Below, piece after piece: positions 56,817 through 64,000 of a stretch of DNA of 64,000 bases (positions are counted from its first letter, which is position 1; each line of letters opens with the position of its first letter). The DNA lies in assembly GCA_028824555.1 (NCBI GenBank), contig JAPPDJ010000139.1, positions 1 through 64,000 of the forward strand. The letters run 5' to 3'. The notes beneath the pieces are model-generated. The model saw nothing but the letters and a program-made list of their open reading frames with translations, was not told the DNA's origin and did no database searches. Source of the DNA: Gammaproteobacteria bacterium. GTDB lineage: Bacteria > Pseudomonadota > Gammaproteobacteria > Pseudomonadales > Azotimanducaceae. Made by a program: the position numbers and the translations under genes.

Positions 56817-57728
56817 TTAGCCCCGTTCGGGAGCGCCTACGGAAGCGAGCAGTGCCTTCACATCCTCGGGGGTTGGGATGGAGCTTGCCGCGCCGGCCTT
56901 CGTGACCGCAAGTGCGCCGGCGGCAGAGGCTTTGCGGAGCGCGGGGGAGATCTCGTCACCCGCCAAGAGGGCGGCCATCAGGTAGCCGATGAAGGCGTCC
57001 CCGGCGGCGGTTTCGTCCACGGCCTGGACCGGGTAGGCAGGCATGGCCCTGGTTCCGTCTGGGCTCGCGCAGAGCAGGCCCTCGCGCCCGAGCGTCAAGA
57101 CGACGTCCATGTTCGGATACCGCTGGCAAAGCGACTCTAAGGCCTTCGGTGGATCCCCCTCCCCCGCAAGCGCCGCGGCCTCGATTTCGTTGACGATGAG
57201 CAAGGCGATGTCCGACAGGTCGTAGCCGGCCTCGCGGCCGTCGACAGGGGCAACGTTGAAGGCCACCCGCGCGCCGCGCCGCGAGGCGGCCGCCAGCACT
57301 CCCTCAAGGTCGTTGATCTCGTTCTGCAACAGCAGCCAGTCGTCCGGCGCCAGTGCATCGAGCGCGGTGGTCACGTCGGCTTCGGCAAGCTCCCTGTTGG
57401 TGCCGCCGGCAATGACGATGGCGTTCTCCCCCGCCGCGTTCACCTGAATAACCGCATGGCCCGAGGCACCCGCTGCAACGCGCACCCCAGACGCAGCCAC
57501 GCCGGCCTCCGCAAGCACCTCCTTGAGCCAGGCCCCGTCTTCGCCAACGCAGCCCACGTGCATCACTTCGGCCCCGGCCCGCGCCGCCGCCACGGATTGA
57601 TTCAGTCCCTTGCCTCCCGGAAAGACCTCGTGGCCGAGACTTGCCACGGTTTCGCCGGGGCCGGTGATGTCCGGCACCGAATACACATGGTCAATGCAAA
57701 GGGACCCCAAGTTCACGAGCTTGCCCAC
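56817..57728 (-). CDS. Ribokinase-like PfkB-family sugar kinase
   Basis: FPGGKGLNQSVAAARAGAEV, DETAAGDAFIGYLMAALL. Confidence 0.92.
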   Translation of the reverse strand: MGKLVNLGSLCIDHVYSVPDITGPGETVASLGHEVFPGGKGLNQSVAAARAGAEVMHVGCVGEDGAWLKEVLAEAGVAASGVRVAAGASGHAVIQVNAAGENAIVIAGGTNRELAEADVTTALDALAPDDWLLLQNEINDLEGVLAAASRRGARVAFNVAPVDGREAGYDLSDIALLIVNEIEAAALAGEGDPPKALESLCQRYPNMDVVLTLGREGLLCASPDGTRAMPAYPVQAVDETAAGDAFIGYLMAALLAGDEISPALRKASAAGALAVTKAGAASSIPTPEDVKALLASVGAPERG

Positions 57729-57915
57729 GATCTACTCCTCTCATCGCACCGCGAGATGATAGAAGCTCGCGCGCCCTCGGGCGCGGCCCAATGTGGACGC
57801 CCGCGGCCCTCAGCCGGGTTTGTCAATCTATATCCATCCGCGCCATCGCGCCGATACACTTGGGTTCGGGCGTGCTCGTCGGGCGCCGCCAGGATGGGAA
57901 CAAGGAGAAGCGCGA

Positions 57916-58893
57916 GTGCCGGTCGAGATTTTCATGGTGGCCGGCTTTCTGCTGGCGGCGTATTCGGTAGTCGCCAACGACTCGATCCAAACGCTCGGCA
58001 CCTTCCTCTCTTCCAATTCCCATCGCCCTTGGTGGGTGCTGTGGATGTTCGGCAGCAGCATCCTCCTCGTGGTGCTGCTCTATGGCTGGATCGTCAACGA
58101 CGGCGACGCCTCCTATGGTCGCCTCAACGCCTTCCCACTACCCCCCGGCGGGGTCTCGTGGATTCACGTCATCCCGCCCCTCGCGCTGCTCGTTCTCACC
58201 CGCCTTGGCGTGCCGGTGAGCACCACCTTTCTGGTGCTCACGCTGTTCGCGGTCACGGGCGGTGCGCCGGGCAACCTCGGCAGCATGCTGATCAAGTCTG
58301 CACTCGGCTATGTCGTCGCCTTCGCAACCGCGATCATCCTGTTCCTGCTGGTCTTCAAGCGCCTGAGCGAGTACTTCCACCGTACCCGTGAGGCCGAGAT
58401 GCCAAGCTACTGGGTGGTGCTGCAATGGGCTTCCACGGGGTTTCTGTGGAGCCAGTGGCTGATTCAGGACCTAGCCAACATCTTCGTCTATCTGCCGCGC
58501 GAGGTTCCGGGCAGTTGGCTGCTGTTCGGCATCCTCGCGCTGGTGGCCATGCAGGGCTACATCTTCTACCAGTTCGGCGGCGAGATTCAGAAGATCGTCA
58601 CCTCCAAGACCGACACCACCGACATCCGTGCCGCCACCATCATCGACTTCATCTACGGTATGGTGCTCCTGGTGTTCAAGGAAGCGAGCGACATGCCCAT
58701 GAGCACGACGTGGGTGTTCCTCGGCATTCTGGCGGGACGCGAGTTTGCGCTGTCCACATTCCTTAGCGACACCGACGCCGGCGCCACCACTCGCAAGGTT
58801 CTGTCCGACGCCGGCAAAGCGTTTGCGGGACTGGTGGTGAGCGTCGTCCTTGCCTTCGGGATGCCGTGGCTGGCGCAGACGCTGTTCGGCTGA
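57916..58893 (+). CDS. Polytopic membrane protein with PiT-transporter-like signatures
   Basis: AYSVVANDSIQTLGTF, PVSTTFLVLTLFAVTGG, LIQDLANIFVYLPR; GTG start with SD aaggag. Confidence 0.6.
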   Translation: MPVEIFMVAGFLLAAYSVVANDSIQTLGTFLSSNSHRPWWVLWMFGSSILLVVLLYGWIVNDGDASYGRLNAFPLPPGGVSWIHVIPPLALLVLTRLGVPVSTTFLVLTLFAVTGGAPGNLGSMLIKSALGYVVAFATAIILFLLVFKRLSEYFHRTREAEMPSYWVVLQWASTGFLWSQWLIQDLANIFVYLPREVPGSWLLFGILALVAMQGYIFYQFGGEIQKIVTSKTDTTDIRAATIIDFIYGMVLLVFKEASDMPMSTTWVFLGILAGREFALSTFLSDTDAGATTRKVLSDAGKAFAGLVVSVVLAFGMPWLAQTLFG

Positions 58894-58936
58894 GGCGCTT
58901 TGGCAGTGGCGCCAGCGCACTCGGTTGCAGCTACGG

Positions 58937-59179
58937 CTAGCCGCCCTCGATTCGATGCATGAAGAACACCTCGGCGTTCGGGCCGATCGGTTCGAGCCAG
59001 GCGTCCTGGTAGATCTGCCCGTCGATGGCCACGGCAGTCTTTTGCAGCACCTCGTCGATGCCGGGCCACTTCTCGTTCAAGGCGCGCACCAGCGCCCGGA
59101 AGTTCTTGCACTCCACTTCCACCTCGCGTGTGCCGTCGGTGTTCGTCATCAGGTGGTCGGGAAAGACGACCTTGGCCAT
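58937..59179 (-). CDS. MoaD/ThiS-like small protein with C-terminal GG
   Basis: MAKVVFPDHLMTNTDGTREVEVECKNFRALVRALNEKWPG...AEVFFMHRIEGG. Confidence 0.72.
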   Translation of the reverse strand: MAKVVFPDHLMTNTDGTREVEVECKNFRALVRALNEKWPGIDEVLQKTAVAIDGQIYQDAWLEPIGPNAEVFFMHRIEGG

Positions 59180-59275
59180 GGACCTCTCCGCTGTTCGATG
59201 GCGCAATGGTATCGAACACGACGCGTGGTAGGCTCGCCACCCGTTCCACCTAGCAGTTCACACGGAGAGAACTCC

Positions 59276-59731
59276 ATGCACAAGGTCGCCCTCGCCTTCG
59301 CCCTATGCACGGTTGCCGTCGGCGTCGCCGCAGAGTCCACCATCGAGAAACTGGCGTGGATGACCGGCACCTGGTCCGGGCCCGTCGGCGAAGGCACCCT
59401 GGAGGAGAACTGGACCGTCCCTCGCGACGGCTCGATCCAATCCTTGGTGCGCATGACCGCTGGGGGAACGACGGCGATGGTGGAGTTGATCGTCGTCGAG
59501 GAATCCGAAGGCGGCCTCGTGCTGCACCTCGAACAATGGAACCCGGGCTACGAATCCCGCGGCCCGGCGACGAAAATGCGCTCAACGAGCATCGGCGAGA
59601 ACGAAGTCTCCTTCGAGGTCGTCGGCGAAGGCGCCTTCAAGACCCTCGCCTACAAGCGCCCCGCCGACGGCGAGTTCGAGATCCACATCGACGGCGCAAT
59701 GGTCATCAAGCTGACTGCCGCTGACGACTGA
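59276..59731 (+). CDS. Secreted DUF6265-like protein
   Basis: Signal peptide; IEKLAWMTGTWSGPVGEGTLEENWTVPRDGS. Confidence 0.7.
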   Translation: MHKVALAFALCTVAVGVAAESTIEKLAWMTGTWSGPVGEGTLEENWTVPRDGSIQSLVRMTAGGTTAMVELIVVEESEGGLVLHLEQWNPGYESRGPATKMRSTSIGENEVSFEVVGEGAFKTLAYKRPADGEFEIHIDGAMVIKLTAADD

Positions 59732-59770
59732 TCCTTCGTCGCGTCAAGCCAACATATTCGCTCGATGCCG

Positions 59771-60347
59771 TCATGTAGCGAAGGCACGGCCTGTTGCCGC
59801 TAGACGGTCCAAAGTCGCCACTCGCTCGTCCTCTTCTCCGAGTGCCTGCACCAGCACGCTGCGGACTTCTGCCACCTCCAGAGTGGAAGCTGCGTTCATT
59901 TCCTCGAGGTCAACCCAGTCCTTGCTCCGGTTGAACAGCGCCTTGAAGATGGCGGTGTCCAAACAGCTCAGAAACGGCAGCTCGGCACCACCGAAAGGCT
60001 CAATCCGCACCCGCCCGGAAGCCGCCTCGTGCATGGGGACGGAGTTCAGGAAGATGTCCACCGGCGTCTGGCCCCAAAACAACCGCGCCTGACCATCTTC
60101 CTCAAGCCGAGCAACATCCGCAGAGGAGAGCACGATGGCCGCCGGTAGCGCGTCCCGCAGCAACGACGCGCTGGAATCGGAGATGAAGACGTTTTACGTC
60201 GACGCCAACCGTCCCCCGCGGGTCCCGGACGCACCACGCCAACGCTAGCGCTCCACCGATGGCGTGAGGCAAACCGGCATCCGCCAGCGCCCGATGGATC
60301 GCGACCACCTTCGCAACGATGTCCACGGCAGACGTGCCTAAGGTCAA
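59771..60347 (-). pseudogene. Frameshifted nucleotidyltransferase-like gene (two overlapping ORFs, 60102-60347 and 59771-60163)
   Basis: AIGGALALAWCVRDPRGTVGVDV continues in another frame as NVFISDSSASLLRDALPAAIVLSSADVARL after one extra A in gtaaaacgtc (60192-60195). Confidence 0.65.
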
Positions 60348-60568
60348 CCGGTCCGCTCGTCCACACGGGTCTCAAGCAGGCGCTTTAGCACGGGGTACTC
60401 CAAGGCGCCTCGCGGTGGCGCTTTGAACTCGGCCGCCAGCAGCAATGCCTCCTCAAGCTCTTTGCCCTTGGGGCCGCGGGGCAGGGGCCGGGCCCTCCTT
60501 CGCGAACGCTCGGTTGCCGCAATCAGGCGAGTGATTTTATCGGCCACATCCGCGGATCGGTATTCCAT
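60344..60568 (-). CDS. Small antitoxin-like protein coupled to the nucleotidyltransferase
   Basis: 74 aa; stop overlaps the TTG start of the downstream gene (TTGA). Confidence 0.5.
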   Translation of the reverse strand: MEYRSADVADKITRLIAATERSRRRARPLPRGPKGKELEEALLLAAEFKAPPRGALEYPVLKRLLETRVDERTG

Positions 60569-60681
60569 GCAAAGCCTGCGTTCCGCCGCAACGAACGCAA
60601 TATAGCACCGGAACTGCCGAGGACTACGTCACACCCTGCGGCGCGCCTCACAAGCTCAAGACGCCGCACTCGGCGACGCAC

Positions 60682-61626
60682 CTACAGCTTGGAGCGAATG
60701 GTCGCCTCGGTGAATTTCGCCATGTCGACCATGCTGTCGTCATGCGCCGTGCCGAAGAACAGGCGTTCGCCCAACAGCCCGCGCATCGCCTCGGGGGCTG
60801 ATGCGATGTACTCCTCGTCCTTCAGCAGGTATGTGTAGTCGTCGATGGGCTGGGTATAGAGGCGCTGATAGGTCGCATGGAGCACCGTGCGCACGCCATC
60901 GACGGTGCGCCGACCGGTGCCGTGCCACACCGAGCCATCCCAGACCGCGACGCCGCCCTTGGCGACCTCGATGGGGACGGTTTCCGAACGGCTCTCCTCG
61001 GGAGTCGGGTGCCGGCGTGCAAGGTGCGAACCGGGAACCACGCGGGTCGCGCCTTCCTCGTCTGTCATGCCGTCGCACGGAATGCAGAAGGTGATTACGC
61101 AGTTGTGCTCGGGAAACGGCGCCGGCAACCAGTTCTGGTCTGCGTGGATGCCGCCGGCGACGAGCTTGTCCGACTTGCCCATGATCGAAGCGGCGAACTG
61201 GCTGGCACGCAGGCCGTTGCCGACGCTCACCTCGGCGAACGCAAGGATCTTCGGGTTGGTGGCAATGCGGTCGATGGCCGGATGGCGACCAAGCAGATAC
61301 GCGGCGCCGCGGCCGCCGAGCGCGCCCTTCGGCTTGGCCAATCCGTGGATCGCCTCGCGCAGCTCGTCCATCTCTTCGGGCGGCGCCACGTTCTCAAGGG
61401 CGGCATAGCCGTGCTCGCGGAAGTGGTCGATGGCATCGCCGAGGTCAAACTCGTCAATCCGCGCCTGAAGGTGCTCGGCAACATCGTAGGGGCCGAGCAG
61501 CCCACGGCTCCTTTGCACGCTATCGATCAGCGGCTTGAGGCTCTCGCCCATCCCGGCTAGGTTGGGGTTCGCCGGTCGTCCTTCGTCGGACGTTCCTGCT
61601 TCGGCGGTCTGCGCTCGTTCGCTCAT
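60682..61626 (-). CDS. Phytanoyl-CoA dioxygenase family protein
   Basis: GGIHADQNWLPAPFPEHNCVITFCIPCDGMTDEEGATRVVPGSHLARRHPT, VWHGTGRRTVDGVRTVLHATYQRLY. Confidence 0.92.
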   Translation of the reverse strand: MSERAQTAEAGTSDEGRPANPNLAGMGESLKPLIDSVQRSRGLLGPYDVAEHLQARIDEFDLGDAIDHFREHGYAALENVAPPEEMDELREAIHGLAKPKGALGGRGAAYLLGRHPAIDRIATNPKILAFAEVSVGNGLRASQFAASIMGKSDKLVAGGIHADQNWLPAPFPEHNCVITFCIPCDGMTDEEGATRVVPGSHLARRHPTPEESRSETVPIEVAKGGVAVWDGSVWHGTGRRTVDGVRTVLHATYQRLYTQPIDDYTYLLKDEEYIASAPEAMRGLLGERLFFGTAHDDSMVDMAKFTEATIRSKL

Positions 61627-61759
61627 CTTCGCTTGTTCAGGGCAAGTGCAACTCTTGTCAGGAACGACTGTCAGGAACGACTCTGCGGGATTGCGGATAC
61701 TCGACGGGTAGGCATGGCAACGCCGGGGCCTTCCGGCCCCGGTCGATGCACTGTGCGCC

Positions 61760-63982
61760 CTACCCTTGCGCGTCTATCGCCTCCAACACCCTCGGCGGCG
61801 ACAGCGGCAGGTCATCGATGCGGAATCCAAGCTGGTCTCGGACTGCGTTCGATGCGGCTGCCAACGGTGCCACGATGGGGGTTTCGCCGACGCCACGCAC
61901 GCCGTAGGGGTGCGAGGGGTTCGGCACTTCGATGATCTCGGTGTCGATCATCGGCAGGTCGGAGGCTACCGGCACGCGGTAGTCGAGGAAGCCGGCGTTT
62001 TCCATGACGCCTTCGGCGTCGTAGATGTACTCCTCGTTAAGTGCCCAGCCGATGCCCTGGACGGCGCCGCCCTGCATCTGGCCTTCGACGTAGGCCGGGT
62101 GAATGGCCCGTCCTGCGTCCTGGATCGCCGTGAAGCTGAGCACGTCCACCTTGCCGGTTTCCTTGTCCACCTTGGCGTCCATCAGGTTCACCGAGAACGA
62201 TGCCCCGGCGCCTTGGGCGTTGAGACTGGCTCGGCCGAGCAGCGGGCCGCCGGTGCGGCCAGCGCCGCGGGCGATGTCGCCCAAGCTCAAGGGCTTTACG
62301 TCGGCGTTTACGCCGGGCTTCGGCACCGCTTCGCCGTCCACCCAGTCCACTTGGTCTTCATCGAGGTCCCAGGTGAGCGCGGCGCGCTGCTTGCACTGGG
62401 CGATGATGTCCTCGCAGGCCTGGATCACCGCCATGCCGGTGGCAAAGGTCGTGCGGCTGCCGCCGGTGACGTTGCAGAAGCCGGTGGATTCGGTATCGCC
62501 CACGTGCGCCTTGATCTGCTCGTAGGGTACGCCGAGGGTCTCTGCCGCCATCAGCGCCATGCCGGCGCGGCTTCCCCCGATGTCGGGGCTGCCTTCCATC
62601 ACCGTCACCATGCCGTCTTCGGCGATGCGCACTTCGGCGCTCGACTGCATGCCGATGTTGAACCAGAAGCCAACGGCAAGGCCGCGACCTGCGCCTTCCG
62701 GCACTGGGCTGGTCCAGTTCGGGTGCTTGCGCGCCGCTTCGAGGCATTCCTTCAGGCCAACCGGTGGGAACGTGGGCCCATACGGCGCTTGCGTGCCTTC
62801 GCCAGCGGCGTTCTTCATCCGCAGGTCGATGGGGTCCATCGAAAGCTCTCGAGCCAACTCGTCGATGGCGCATTCCATCGCGTGCATGGACTGCGGGGCA
62901 CCCGGTGCGCGGTAGGCGCAAACCTTGGGCTTGTTGACGAGGATGTCGTTGCCCTCGATGCGGAAGTTCGCGAGGTCGTAGGGCGCAAGCACGGACATGC
63001 AGCCGGGGCCGACCGGAGCGCCCGGAAACGCACCGGCCTCGTAGGCGAGCCATGCCGTGGCTGCGGTGATGGTGCCGTCGTTCTTGGCGCCGACCTTCAC
63101 CTTGCACCAGGTGGCGGAGGTGGGGCCAGTGGCGCGGAAGACCTCTTCGCGGCTCATCATCATCTTCACCGGACGACCGGAGATCTGGCTCATCTTCACG
63201 GCCAGCGGCTCGAGATAGATGATCGTCTTGCCGCCGAAGCCGCCACCGATCTCGGACGGGATGACCTTGATGTTGCCAACCGGTTCGCCGAGCACCTGCG
63301 CCGTCAACGAGCGCACCTCGAAGTGGCCCTGGGTGCAGCACCAGACCGTGGACTTGCCGTCTTCGTTGGCAGTGGCCGTGCAGGCGTGGGGTTCGATGTA
63401 GCCTTGGTGAGCGGTGGGAACGCGGTGCTCGCTCTCGACGATCACGTCGGCCTCGGCGAAGCCGGCGTCCACGTCGCCGCGCTCGAACATCGTCGTCGCG
63501 GCGATATTGCTGGCGGGCTTGGAGGTGTCGCCATTGGTGTGCTGGCTCTCGTTGACGAGGGTGGCGCCTTCGGCGATGGCCTCGTCGATGGAGAGCACGG
63601 GCGCGAGCACTTCGTACTCGACGTCGATCAGGTCGATCGCCGCATCCGCCTGGGCCAGCGTCTTGGCCGCCACCGCTGCCACCGCGTGGCCGTGGTAGAG
63701 CACCTTGTCGCGGGCGAGGACGTTCTTGGCGAGGTCGGACGGGGATTCGTTCGGAAGGTCGGCGCCCGAAATCGCGGCCAGCACGCCGTCGGCTTCGAGG
63801 GCGCGGGAGAGATCCACGCTCTTGATGCGGGCGTGGGCGTGCGGGCTCCTGAGAACCTTGCCGTAGAGCATGCCGGGCAGGTTAAGGTCAGCGCCGAACG
63901 CTGCCCGCCCGGTCACTTTGTCGATGCCGTCGGGACGGATGGGGCGAGTGCCAATGGCCTTGAGATCTACCGCTTCTGCCAC
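61760..63982 (-). CDS. Xanthine dehydrogenase family molybdopterin-binding subunit
   Basis: GIDKVTGRAAFGADL, SEIGGGFGGKTIIYLEPLAVKMS, CAYRAPGAPQSMHAMECAIDELA, GVRGVGETPIVAPLAAASNAV. Confidence 0.94.
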   Translation of the reverse strand: MAEAVDLKAIGTRPIRPDGIDKVTGRAAFGADLNLPGMLYGKVLRSPHAHARIKSVDLSRALEADGVLAAISGADLPNESPSDLAKNVLARDKVLYHGHAVAAVAAKTLAQADAAIDLIDVEYEVLAPVLSIDEAIAEGATLVNESQHTNGDTSKPASNIAATTMFERGDVDAGFAEADVIVESEHRVPTAHQGYIEPHACTATANEDGKSTVWCCTQGHFEVRSLTAQVLGEPVGNIKVIPSEIGGGFGGKTIIYLEPLAVKMSQISGRPVKMMMSREEVFRATGPTSATWCKVKVGAKNDGTITAATAWLAYEAGAFPGAPVGPGCMSVLAPYDLANFRIEGNDILVNKPKVCAYRAPGAPQSMHAMECAIDELARELSMDPIDLRMKNAAGEGTQAPYGPTFPPVGLKECLEAARKHPNWTSPVPEGAGRGLAVGFWFNIGMQSSAEVRIAEDGMVTVMEGSPDIGGSRAGMALMAAETLGVPYEQIKAHVGDTESTGFCNVTGGSRTTFATGMAVIQACEDIIAQCKQRAALTWDLDEDQVDWVDGEAVPKPGVNADVKPLSLGDIARGAGRTGGPLLGRASLNAQGAGASFSVNLMDAKVDKETGKVDVLSFTAIQDAGRAIHPAYVEGQMQGGAVQGIGWALNEEYIYDAEGVMENAGFLDYRVPVASDLPMIDTEIIEVPNPSHPYGVRGVGETPIVAPLAAASNAVRDQLGFRIDDLPLSPPRVLEAIDAQG

Positions 63983-64000
63983 TGTCTGAGTCTCCTTGAA

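Overview
The window is a gene-dense, high-GC chromosomal segment with gammaproteobacterial character: a crcB/serS/cysG/tusDCBE neighbourhood, a DUF3450-ExbB-ExbD-TonB cluster and a TRAP transporter. Most of it is housekeeping or catabolic: nucleoside salvage, TRAP and NCS2 uptake, aroA, pyrF, ribE, PhoBR, acyl-CoA dehydrogenases and dioxygenases. The items most worth a second look are: (1) a bufferin/HvfABC-type RiPP operon, with an EGKCGEGKCG precursor that has an unusual acidic tail, an MNIO/DUF692 maturase and a DUF2063 partner, next to a Cu/Zn-type permease with a His/Asp-rich stretch; (2) a ~1.7 kaa exonuclease-RecQ-UvrD fusion translationally coupled to a chloramphenicol-phosphotransferase-like kinase; (3) a proteobacterial-sortase-type (PdsR/PdsS-like) two-component system whose kinase is cut by a single in-frame TAG, with no sortase in the window; (4) a putative lipoprotein ending in a Spondin_N-like domain; (5) several families of palindromic intergenic elements, some of which supply the start or stop codon of the adjacent gene; (6) a triple tandem hairpin repeat between exbD and tonB; (7) a frameshifted nucleotidyltransferase/antitoxin-like pair. 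All family calls come from reading motifs in the translations. No database search or structure prediction was run.
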